Shown here one piece after another: positions 23,701-34,199 of a DNA stretch of 38,768 bases (positions are counted from its first letter, which is position 1; each line of letters opens with the position of its first letter). The DNA lies in NCBI RefSeq assembly GCF_000003605.2, contig NW_003134838.1:454766-493533 (forward strand), given 5' to 3'. Both the position numbers and the translations under genes were made by a program. The stretch comes from Saccoglossus kowalevskii. Taxonomy: Eukaryota; Hemichordata; Enteropneusta; Harrimaniidae. The notes under the pieces are model-generated. The model was not told the origin of the DNA. It saw only the letters and a program-made list of their open reading frames with translations, and did not search any database.

Positions 23701-26700
23701 CAACTCAGAGTCACCTGACTCTCTTTACTCGGTGAGTGAATATTTTCTAGCAGCTTAATTTATCATTAAATTCTTAATTCTTATTATGCAGCTAATTCTT
23801 CATATGATGGTGTATATATATTTGTCAGGATATGGTTCTTTACATATTTGCGAAGTTGGAAAGCAACTTAATGATTACAGAAGGAAAGGTTATTCAAGAT
23901 GAGCTTTACCTGTTACTGCTGGAAAATGGTCCCGACGATACATTGCAGTGTTTTCTCCAAAAGGCCAAATTTGACCGAGAAATAATGCTGTTGATTCTTG
24001 TTTTAAGGTAACATTTCCATATACACTTGCTGCTTCTGACAATACAATGTCCCACACCAGAGGTGGTACGCCATGCATACATCGAAAGTAGTTATGTGCT
24101 TCCAATAGTTGGCGTTTGTATTCACTGATGCTACCATTTCCTGTTTCATTCATAGGCATTACGCATGTAATTTTATCTGTAGTATCTGTAAAAAACGTGA
24201 TTTGATTAAGCTCTTCCACAATTGTGTCAATTTATTCAATACTATCGAATAAAAAAGTATAAGTATACTATTGTTACAATTAAAACCACCTGATTCTTAA
24301 TAATGTATCCATAAACAAAAATATCAACTGGTGTTTCAGATAATGTAGTAGAATTTGGGTAATCGTGATAACCCAAAGCCAAATATATATTTTTTAGTCT
24401 CATCAACATTCGGTCATCCAACAAAAGCAAATAGACCCACAACAAAAATAGATAATAACTATAATAGGGAAAATTGCTCTATAATAATATGCCCGGCTGA
24501 TACATGATCCCAACCGAATAGTCACTTAGGGGTTAATCAACTGCGCTCGGCTGTGACATGAAATAAATATATGTATGCGTTATAGCGTAGTTTTATGTGC
24601 TATACACTCATACCATGCTTATTTAGATTATTCTTACTTATGGCAACACAATCCTCTTCATCACCATGATCGGGGCAATCGAAATTCCCATCACAAAGTA
24701 GAGATGAATGGATGCAAACTTTACCAGTGTTTGCACACGAAAAAGGAGTTCCTGGGTTACATCCATCCGGGTCAAAATAAACAGCTATTAAAATAAAAAT
24801 AATCAGTTTCACAAATTTGCATTGATCATCACGTGTATGAGAATACATATTAGGGTACAACATGTTTACTGTATTAGTTAGCAATGGGGAGGAGTAATTG
24901 TGGTATTCTTTCGCTTTTGTTCTGCTATCTAAACAGTGTTCTTTCCGAATATTCATCAGAGTGATTTGACTTGCTGTATAAATTTACATTTTGTATATGA
25001 ATGTCCAAATTTCTGATTAAGTTTAAATTGTGTATTTAAACATGTTCTTATTAGTAGGGCCAATATATTGGCAATATAACTACGGACATTATAAAGGGTG
25101 TTAATTAATTGTAATACTTACACTCTGCTGCACTTTCAATAACAATCTTTAATATTATCACCTATATGTCAGCAAAAGCAGGATAAACAAATACATGAGT
25201 CGAAATGAGATTTTTTTCATTAATATATCACTGAAAACACTGGGATGACAAGTCATTTGAAGATGACACAAACACCACCTTTCAGATGTGATTATAGTTG
25301 GCTATGAATTATAAAGTTTGAATGTGCATGTATAAAATTGGGTAGGAAGATTAAGTTGAAAATCAAAAGTATGTTACTCAAAGTTGACAGCTAGGACATC
25401 TCTATTAAATTTGGTAATATTTGCATAAATTTTAACAAAAATTCACAATCAATTGAATATGGAAATTCAATTGAGTCAAGATTAAATAGCAAATACATGA
25501 ACTAATTATTAGTTGACGAGATAATAACACAAATTCAAAATTAATTAAATATTCAAATTAGCTCATCAAATATGTTAAAAGTCAATATTACATAACACAC
25601 ATCTTATATTGACAGATCAAGTAAGTTTATACCAAGTTAGGTCTCATTCGGACAATTAGTTCACAAGATACTAAGAACAATTCAAAATTAATTAAATATG
25701 CAAATGAAATTAATATTGCATAACACATATCGTATAATGACAGATCAAGTAGGTTTATGCCAACTTTGGTCTTTTTGAACTATTAGTTCACAAAATATCA
25801 ACAAAAATTCAAAATTCATTAAATATAGAAAATGAGCGCGTTCATTAAATTGAAACTCATTATTGCATAGCATATATGTTGACAAATCATGTCTCTACCA
25901 AGTTTGGTCTGATTTGGACTATTCACAAGATATTAACAAGAATTCAAATTAATAATTAAATATGCAAATGAGCTCATTAATTAATTCCTTGATTCTGTCT
26001 TTGTACCAAGTCTCAGTAAAATCGGTCAAGGCATCTTCGAGAAATGATGATGGACACACCCAAACATTTTACAGGATTTTGACATTCAAAATGGCCGCCA
26101 GGCAGCCATAATTCATCATTTCAAAAAGGTTAAACAACGTGCATCTGAACAAAATCGATCAAAGACCGAATTTTACTTAATTTTGGCACATTATGTAGCA
26201 ATGTGTACATTCAGCAAAGATAGATGCTGTATTGATTCACTTAGTGTTGGTCAACACGAATTTACATAGCAAAGTAAAATATGTCCGCGTATTTTGTGAA
26301 TTGCAGTGGAATATTTAAGTTGGCACTGATGATATTTACCACAGTCATCCAGGCTTTTATTTTGAAAATAACTATGGGAGTTTTTGAGATCATTGCCCTT
26401 GCTCAGATTGGGTTTTGTACAAACGTGTAATTATGATTAACGTTTTTTGTGTGAGATGATTACTTAGCCGAGATATGATTGTAAGAATGACTGATCGTTT
26501 GGTAGAAGTGATTAGCACTGCCTTGTGCAGTTCAATTGTTTAGTGAGTGATGGGCAGTTGAATACATCTGGAAGTATGAATAGAGGTATGGGAGTTTGGG
26601 AGGACTAGCCACGTCTGTTAAGAATTCAAAAGTGAACTCGACTTCAAACGTAACCATCTATTTTCTGTTGAAATTGATTGTCTCATAATCTAAGGAAAAT

Positions 26701-29700
26701 GAATTAATATTTTAATATAAATTGTTTTTAACCTTTATGTCATGCACAATACAGATCTGTTTTACGAGGCACATTAAAGGCGTTAGGGGGTTATCTTAGG
26801 GTACATTAAAGGCGTTAAGGGATATTTCTAATTTGTATTATGACAGAGTCTGATTGATTGAGATTGACTTTATTCTATACCGTATTGAATGTATTAATTG
26901 CTCGCATGTTAAGTGCGTGTGGTAATGCAGCCTGATACCTAACTGTGTGATCGAAGAACTTGTTGGTATGACAGATGAGAATTAGCTATTACCACAATGT
27001 TGAGTTGCCGATTTATTCATAAACTCACATGTCGTATAATAAATCAACCAGTTATTATCGAAAATTGTTCCTTGGAGAAGAAATTGAAGCTGTCCAGCAA
27101 ACAACAAAAACTAGTCGTCATTTTTTCGTGCATTTATGATTTATGTCAACTTTTCCATATAAAACACATTCTACTGTATCCCCTAATTATAACTTTAATC
27201 CTACCTTCCATAGCTACCCCCACATTTGTTATATATGACCCTACTCGAAAACACCTGTAGCCTTCTATCCATAAAATTTAATTCAGATCAATTTAAGATG
27301 AATAATATAATTTAGAAATATATCAAGAACACACAGATATTATACGCATCTTTCATAGTTTTTACCAAGAAGAGAGAAGGCCTATATTATGAGTTATTTT
27401 AAAACAGCATTAATGGGAAAAGCTATTTGAATAATGTTAAAACAGTTTCTCCATTACTAAATAACACATTAACTCGTTATTAAGTTAATTCTCCAGCTTT
27501 TATTTTCACCTCACAGGCTGCTCTGCAGACAATGTTAAATACATTGAATAAATACGATTCAAACATCCTGTCCAGCATGTCAGAAATGCATTTGCTTCAT
27601 TTTCCAATTCAATACGGCCGAGTGGCAGCAATTCTAATGACAAAAAGCTTCAAAACTACACAGGTTTGTGTATTTCAGAACCATCGCGGCTGTGTTTGGA
27701 CTTGGTACATACATTGAACACAAAAGGTCCTTGATGTACATAATTTTATTTTTTTCAAATCAAGTCCAAAATGGCCAGCTCGTAGCATTTAGTTTCAAAA
27801 AATGCAGTTCCAGATCCATATACTTCACATGCCCGGACCGATCAAGTTCTAACTTCACATTTTCCATTTTATCAGACACGAGCACATGTATTTGTTTCGA
27901 GATCGGATTCAAGATGGTCAAATTACAGTCATTTCAAAGCCAAAAATGCATCAAAGTCCCATATTTTCACTATTCTAGAACGTATAACACATAATATTCA
28001 GTTACTAGTCATTGTACATACATGTTTAGTACTGATCCTCTCATTTTAAAGAAACATGTTGTTTCATTGAACATATGTACTTTAAAAAAATGCAAAGACC
28101 TGTTTAGTGGATGCTCTTTGATACTCCGCATGTATGCCTATTTTTTTAATTAGCATATTTTTTAATAACCAATCAGTTTTGATGACACTTGGTAAAAACC
28201 GTGATTATGGATCACATTAAAAGTAGGTGAAGGGCAAACATTGAGTTTATTTGTACTGTGGTATATGTTCCTCTAGAAAATACAAACAAGGATGGGGTAG
28301 ATGAAATGTACCATGAATTATATAGTACTATTAGTAATTTAGAAGTATCAAATGATCAGTATTAATTGCTAGGGGATTTTAACGGTAGAATTGGGAATAT
28401 TTCAGGTGATAAAATGATAAACAATTAATTTCATTAATAAATTATTTTGACCATTCATTGCCCAATAATAGTGATATTAGCATTGGTAAATGGACGTGGT
28501 TTCGCCATACACAACAATCGGTCATAGATTATATGTTAACAAATAACAGCTTTAAGTATAATGTAACAGAGCTGTTTGTAGATAAGGATAGATTATTTGA
28601 TACTGGTAGTGACCACAATATTATGTATGCCACTTTAAACATTCCAACTTTATAACAATACCACAAAGTAAATAAAACACAAAAATGGGATATAAACAAA
28701 AATACTAATTGGAATGAAATAACAAAATGTTTTAACCACCAAGTTATCATTCTTTGATGATACTGTGCGTTTGTGAGGTTATAGGCAAACATATTACATC
28801 AACTACCGGTGATGCTAAACCATGGTTTGTTTAATTAATTAGAGGGTGCAATAAATGGAAAGAAAAAAATCAAATAAAAAACACAGAGAGTGGGTTAAAG
28901 AAAACAGCAGTTACTATGACAATGAAAGTGAAATATTATGGAATAAATATCTAGAAGATACAAATAATGTCAAAAATCTTATAAACAAATTGAAAACAAA
29001 GTTAAGCAGCGTATTGAGGATTCTAAATGTGGAGGTAAGTCAACTCGAAAGTACTGGTCAATTCTAAAGAACAAAGAACATATTCTTCAGTTGTTCCTTA
29101 CCAGGAACATAAATTAATCATAAAATAGATAATGTTAAAAATGTTTTAAATTACCTGGAACACTTGGGTGAAAGAACCCATCAAAATTTGGATGAGAAAG
29201 ATAGTTTTTCTAATTATCAAAAAATGTTTTTAAAAAAAGTTTTAGATTCAATTGCCAAGTATGAAGAATATTCGTCACAAAATGTAAATAACTCCGTAAA
29301 AGATGAACAAATAAATAAAATAATATCAGATCTCAAGAATAATAAAGCTGCAGTGCCAGATGAAATCATCCATGAAATCAAAGGTGGTGGCAAAGTAGCG
29401 ACAGATTCATTAAAATTGTAATTTAATTTGTGTCTCCACCTTAAAGTTGTCCCTGTTGATTGGGGGAAAAGCATAATAATACCATTACACAAGAAAGGCA
29501 ATACAAACAATCTGAATAACTATAGAGGCATTTCACTCAGCTCAGTTATTTTAATTTATAGTAAAATAGTTGTAAAGAATTAATCAATTTGGTGGAATAT
29601 AATAATATTTTAGAGAAAATTCAAGGGGTATCAGAAAAAACAGACGGACAATTGACTAAGTGTTCATTCTAAAATTGATAGTTTCAATTTGTAAACACCA

Positions 29701-32700
29701 GAAAAAGCATACCTATTTTGCCTTCTTTATATTTTATATTTATATTTTGGAGAGACGGTTTACTGTATGCTTTATAGCAGAATGGTGTAAAGGGCAATTA
29801 AAAACAATGATATTGTTTAGCCCCAAGATTATTCTCAATTTATATAAATTATTTAAAAAAACTTTTAGATGATTCACTACTTGGTGTTAAATAAGATGAA
29901 ATTTGAATAAATGGATTGTTCTTTGCTGATGATGTGGTGCTCATTGCACCAAATGAGGACCAACTCAAATCCATATGTCACAAACCATTTCTGCAAACTA
30001 TGGAAGATGAAAATTAATGAGGAAAAGTCAAACGTGTTGATCGTTAACAAAACAGTTAACAAAAACAAAGATTGGCAGATTAGGAACTCAAAGATAAAAG
30101 AAGCTTTTGAGTATAAATATTTGGGTTATTGGATTACACGTAACTTGTCAGATCATACACAATGTCCAAAAATGTCTGAAAAGTTTAACAAGTTATTCCC
30201 CATTATGAAATCAATTCTTGGCAACCATGGCAATGTGAATAGAGTAGATTATGGTATATCCCTGTGGAACCACGTTGATGGCCCTGCCTTAGAGTATGCC
30301 TGTGAGTTACTAATATTTAGTTTAATAGACATGGAAAAGTTAGAAAGAATACAACGTTCAGTATGAAAGTTTATTCAGGCATGTCAATACACAAACGAAG
30401 ACATTCTAGGGGTCCTGGTGTGGATAACTATGAAAAATAGAGTCAGTTTATTAAAACTGAATTATTACAAGAGGTTGTGTTTAATGGAATCAACCAGATG
30501 GTCAAAATTTATTATAAATTATAAGTTATTATAATAAGTTATTAGTTAATAGTTATTAGTTATTATAATAAACTACCTGTAGTTAAAGAGGAGAATAAAC
30601 TGAATAAGACCTGAACATGGCTAAAAAGCATTGAAGATATAGAAAGAATATAAAGATAGACAATATCCAATTTACTAATCTGACTGAAAGAATATTTAAA
30701 ATAAGACTATAAACAATGGAAACAAAAAATGCCAGAGAAATCAAGTCACGTCCATTATAGAAAATTTAAAACAAATTTAAATATTTAAATTCTGTATTGA
30801 ACTTCAAGGTCACCAAATTAAAATTTAAGGCAAGATCCCACACTCTTGGTCTGGCATATGAAAAAAAAGATAAAACTTGGATAACAATGATTGTATCTGT
30901 CCATGTTGCAAAAAGCAGTGAAAAGGAGCCTGAATTACTTGAGCATTTCATGCACAGAGAAAAACCCTAATGAAAGGGATTAAAATGTTCCTATGCAACA
31001 AAAACGAAATACATTTACATATAGACTTCATAGCAAACAAAGGAGTGCTATGTTTAATCCTGGGTGATAGCACAAGACAATATAATTAAGTCCTGTGTGA
31101 CGAAATTAATACAATACTTCCTAGTTGATGCCATGGAGAGTAGAAAGAAGTATACATATAATATTTAATATTTTTCCAATGTACAATGTACTTCTTATAT
31201 ATAAGTTTTCTTATTTTTCCAATGTTAGATGCTTGTGTTGTTCATATAACTTAGTTTCTATGTTATCTATCAAAAGGTTTTTCATTAGTATTTAGTGAAA
31301 TGTATCATTTATTTGGTGCACCTCATAATCTACACAGTGAGCCCCTGTTACAAAAGGAAATAAATAAATATATCACCCTACAAAACACACATGTGCAATT
31401 AAATGTATTATAAACTTCAATACTCTTAATCACATTGTTTTCACTTTGTGCTTCTCAAATATCAGACTTACATTATCCACCATGTTTGAAAGACTAAACA
31501 TAAATTCTGAATTTTGAGTATTCTCAAGAGTATTCATGAGCCTCAAGTACTCCCAGTACACATAATTTGCTTCCTAAACTTTCGTTGATTATTAACTATT
31601 AAAAAAAGTACAGTTCATAAATGTAACTATCTAACTTCTCTTCTCTTCTGCTTTTCAAAAAACCTCTCACCAAACTCTCAGCCCCTCGAATCTTTACATT
31701 TCACTGGTTATATTTAACTGAACCATGGAATTGTATATAGAATATGAATTGTATAAAAGTTCACAAATAATAATGTAGTAGTATATTACTATATTACAAT
31801 ATTACTATATTATTTATGCAACTCATGTTATAGTTTCTGTATGGAACATTGAGTTTAATAAAGTAAATGTACTATTAATTGAGGAAAACATTGGTTAGTT
31901 TTTTTTATTCGATGTGTTGCTTTACTTTTTTGGAACTTCTATAAAATTTACTGTAATAAGTTTGCATTTGTTTTATCATTAGTTGTTCGTGAACAGAACA
32001 AATTAAAGTGTCCCCATGTCTTCAAAAGTGTTCCATAATAGCTTTAGTTTAATAACTTTGCTTTCATTTTACCATTAGTTGTACGTTAATAGAACACATC
32101 AAAAGTGTCCCCATGTCAATATGTCTCTTAATAATTTTTGTTTAAATACGTTTTTGTTGAGGTTGATCATGCATTGGATATAATAGGGGTCACCACAAAT
32201 ATTGAAGACTGGGTCATGCCACTCCCGTTTACGAGTTCCGAACATATGTCATGTAACAATGAATAGACAGGCCAGGTATTACTACATCAGCACATTGTGC
32301 AATATTTTCCTTCTAGCAGTAGTAGTTATCAGAGGATTGACTACTATAAAACTGTGACTAACAGTACACGTATTAGCAGAGATTTATTTGCATATGAATG
32401 GTGACTTTGCTGTCAAAAATTGCACTAATAGATGGTCATTTGATTTTAACTATTTCGAACTATTCGATGGTGCATTGAATTTTACACGCACACATTTTAA
32501 CTAGTTTGCAAGCCATGTTTTCAAATTAGTCAGTCACTTATCCTAACCATTTGTAAACGAAACTTTAATATGTCATAAATATCAAATTATAAATTATTTT
32601 AATTTTGTTCATTTCAAATGTTGAAGGTTTTAAAACTATATTGTTTGTTATGTTATATGACTTGTATATATTGTATTCTGACTTGACACTTATTTGTCAA

Positions 32701-33641
32701 TCTATATGTATCTACTCGCTCTTTAGTGTCTGCTAGAACTGCAGCCATTTCTCTGTGCTGGCTTACTACATCGTCACATGGGATACACACCGAGTATGAA
32801 TTCATATCCTACTGCATTTCAGCACTGTGACCCTTTGGAAGTCAAGGACGCTTTTGAAGTCTTAACACTCGTCACTTAACGTGAAAAAACAAATGATAGT
32901 ATGAGGTATGTGGAACCTCAATCTCACCCTGGCCCTGAGAATGGGGAGGGGTCTAGTAAAATTATAATCATATTATACGCATAGTATAAGATATCTAAAT
33001 AATGTGTTTTCATGTTGAACTGTATTCTGAATTAGCTCAAATGTATCTATTTGCTATTTACATATGCCTATTAACATTAGCATATGGAATATATTCAAAT
33101 ATTCAAATTCAATATATGAAAAAAATTCAACTATTACCCTAATAGCGTGAAGCTTACGTAAGTAAATTGTGTTGCATCTTCAATTTTCATTAAAAGTAGG
33201 CAACATTTAAAATAGTATTCATTTCCAACTGTAAATCCCTTAAAATCCATGATGAAGCCCTTGATAGCCGTATAACATATATGTACTCATAAATTTGCCC
33301 GATACCTCATAAGATAGATTAAATCATCATGTATGTGGATCAAAGATTTTTTTTATATTTACAAAATATTTAGTGCGAATACAATATAAATGTTTTTTTT
33401 TTACAATGGAAAAATGGCTTTATCATTTAAAAAAGTAGTAATTGCCCACACATAATTTGCACATTGGGGCAAAGAATGACAAAAATTGTCTTTATTAATG
33501 AAAGTTTGAAGCAATGTAAATTATGTGTGAGCCATCCATCTAATTAAGAACATCCATACTAAAATAGAAATCATTATTATTATGAATAAGTAATATATCA
33601 ATACTGACCAACATAATCAAATCCACATATTTCATTTTCAT
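20562..33641 (-). CDS. Gene B: secreted LDLa-CAP protein, complete
   Basis: Seen: coding exons 33641-33609, 25161-25122, 24784-24638, 24185-23910, 22833-22756 and 20728-20562, joined at GT..AG borders. The joins run in frame from ATG to TGA and give about 246 residues. Layout: signal peptide residues 1-24, LDLa about 30-70 with six cysteines and the CDGNFDC..DHGDEEDC calcium motif, CAP about 85-235, and a short tail with no further domain. Known: CAP domains are alpha-beta-alpha sandwiches, usually secreted. LDLa modules bind proteins or lipids through acidic, calcium-coordinated faces. Inferred: a secreted recognition or carrier protein; no enzyme activity is proposed. The cavity His of GHFTQ is Met and the Glu after WY is Gln, so the classic metal-binding tetrad is incomplete. 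Intron 2 is about 8.4 kb and carries a LINE. Start choice: three homologous first-exon cassettes share this ATG region. Confidence 0.7.
22756..22833 (-). CDS. Gene B, middle CAP exon (78 nt)
   Basis: Acceptor ATATAG and donor GTATGT, phase 1-1. It encodes METVDYWCQQKQMYNCDE and a short tail. Against gene A, all visible differences change the residue (G/D, Y/C, K/Q, I/M, P/S, V/I). The extra Cys after W is unusual for a CAP domain. Confidence 0.8.
23910..24185 (-). CDS. Gene B, first CAP exon
   Basis: Acceptor TTTACAG and donor GTAAAG; 276 nt, phase 1-1. Encoded motifs in order: EYKRQLLEAHNYFRC, HGVPPLVWD, LSEAASVYGNVTL and FGENTAMYRRDHF. HGVPPLVWD is closer to the family norm than the HGVPALIWD of gene A. 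A short linker with one Cys (KITCVMP) precedes the domain. N-glycosylation-type sites NET and NVT are visible. Confidence 0.88.
24638..24784 (-). CDS. Gene B, LDLa exon
   Basis: Acceptor TTTTAATAG before 24784 and donor GTAAGA after 24638; 147 nt, phase 1-1. It encodes one full LDL-receptor class A module from GCNPGTPFSC to DEEDC, with six cysteines and the acidic CDGNFDCPDHGDEEDC calcium-binding end. The sequence just downstream in the gene (about 24487-24637) does not align with gene A, so this exon arose in, or was retained by, this copy only. Confidence 0.88.
   Translation of the reverse strand: MFILTRMDVTQELLFRVQTLVKFASIHLYFVMGISIAPIMVMKRIVLP
25122..25161 (-). CDS. Gene B, exon 3: end of signal peptide (40 nt)
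   Basis: Acceptor CATATAG and donor GTAAGT. Phase 0 in, phase 1 out, encoding VIILKIVIESAAE plus one base. Joined to exon 2 it makes a hydrophobic core of about 14 residues and a small-residue cleavage region (SAA). It is homologous to 7958-7994 of gene A, and the flanks on both sides also align. Confidence 0.65.
25390..25990. repeat. Tandem repeat, about five units of 126-150 nt
   Basis: Units share a core of TTCACAAGATATTAACAA, then TTCAAAATTAATTAAATATG, then CAAATGAGCTCATTAA. Cores start near 25410, 25510, 25660, 25786 and 25924, with differing spacing and divergence. A related nonrepeated flank, including CAAAATGGCCGCC, continues to about 26190. It is absent from the homologous interval of gene A (8030-8220), so it was inserted into intron 2 of gene B. 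It looks like a satellite-carrying nonautonomous element. Confidence 0.75.
26190..26560 (-). repeat. Gene B intron 2 segment homologous to gene A
   Basis: It aligns with 8220-8600, including GTGAGATGATTACTT and GAATGACTGATCGTTTG. This shows the gene B intron was once like that of gene A before insertions. Confidence 0.6.
26561..28199. other. Intron 2 of gene B, no gene seen
   Basis: AT-rich sequence without a recognised exon or domain. Two loosely similar direct segments near 27755-27825 and 27905-27960 contain TCAAGTCCAAAATGG- or TTCAAGATGG-type and AAAAATGCA motifs and may be a degenerate repeat. Confidence 0.35.
28362..28655 (+). pseudogene. LINE endonuclease remnant
   Basis: GDFNGRIG and, about 70 codons later, GSDHNIMYATL are the conserved Asp/Asn and Asp-His parts of an APE-type endonuclease. 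An in-frame stop and a frame change separate them. Confidence 0.75.
29164..30366 (+). pseudogene. LINE reverse transcriptase remnant
   Basis: Fingers-to-palm motifs: LKNNKAAVPDEI, WGKSIIIPLHKKG, NYRGISL and FADDVVLIA, then EYKYLGYWITRNL and LEYACELLIFSLIDMEKLERIQRSV-type C-terminal sequence. The FADD aspartates are present. The frame is interrupted between 29421 and 29911 and elsewhere. Confidence 0.8.
31373..33480. other. Intron 2 of gene B, right part
   Basis: No gene seen apart from the 96-nt tandem repeat listed separately. AT-rich, with several poly(T) tracts. Confidence 0.35.
31955..32146. repeat. Two tandem 96-nt units
   Basis: 31955-32050 and 32051-32146 share AATAA(G/C)TTTGC, ATTAGTTGT(T/A)CGT and AAAGTGTCCCCATGTC at the same offsets, at roughly 80 percent identity by eye. 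Confidence 0.8.
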
Positions 33642-33675
33642 CGTGTTTTTGTTAGTAAAGATCTTGTTCGAAAAT
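33609..33675 (-). CDS. Gene B, exon 2: start codon and signal peptide start
   Basis: The acceptor TTTTTAG precedes 33675, ATG is at 33641-33639 and donor GTCAGT follows 33609. It is 67 nt, as in gene A, and ends in phase 0. It encodes MKMKYVDLIML. Assignment to the gene body 8.4 kb away rests on orientation, phase and the absence of another start cassette in between. Confidence 0.6.
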
Positions 33676-33921
33676 CTAAAAACAAATACATTTTTGTTAA
33701 CTTTTGATTTACATTTTGATTCACACTACTATGACATCAATCATACTGGTAATTCGATGTCGTAATTGGTTTGACTAAATTCATTAACACTGAATGGTAA
33801 ACATCTTTTACAGTATCATATAACAATGTGAATTCTGTAATAATAGATCAATATTGTTATCAAATATCTGTTTTTGATTTCAGATAAACGTCGAGTTCAT
33901 GCATCTGAGAATTGGACTCAC

Positions 33922-34060
33922 CTGTAGCCAACTGGAGTGGTAGTTTCACGCTACTCGGTTGCAGTATGTAGTGAATTTAAATATTGTCAGTTTTGTTGGA
34001 TTTATTTATATATATTGGTTATTTTGGGGTAAATTTTGAGCTATATATATATTTCTTGAA
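33922..34060 (-). other. Gene B, noncoding first exon (5'UTR), start approximate
   Basis: Donor ACAG|GTGAGT at 33922/33921. The preceding sequence is homologous to 9356-9404 and 38602-38650. The TATA-like site of the other two copies reads TTTAAATA here (near 34082), so the promoter may differ or be weaker. The start is inferred. Confidence 0.4.
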
Positions 34061-34199
34061 TTATGCAGGTGGAATTTCATCGTATTTAAATTCACTGAAA
34101 AAATCGAGATTTTTCTACCACCACACTGGTGCGTTATGTGATAACATTAGTGATATCACATATCTGCTTTGATGGTTTATTTGTTGAAATAGTATTTCA

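Larger units (their letters stand above)
20190..24487 (-). repeat. Segmental duplication unit (gene B copy)
   Basis: 20575-24487 aligns directly with 1-4655, exons and introns alike. The alignment then stops abruptly just before the LDLa exons, which are not homologous in position between the two genes. 20190-21750 also aligns with 12590-14065. Confidence 0.75.
28200..31372 (+). mobile_element. Non-LTR retrotransposon (LINE), 5'-truncated, inactive
   Basis: Seen in order on the plus strand, in changing frames: endonuclease motif GDFNGRIG near 28374, SDH motif near 28607, reverse-transcriptase pieces NNKAAVPDE near 29338 and NYRGISL near 29517, FADDVVLIA at 29922-29948, and the thumb-like KINEEKSNVLI near 30010. 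A C-terminal CPCCKK and HF remnant follows near 30900, then a 3' tail of AAATAAATAAAT at about 31358. Stops and frameshifts are frequent. The 5' end of the endonuclease is missing. The clade cannot be assigned by eye. It sits in the sense orientation opposite to gene B, inside its intron 2. Confidence 0.85.
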
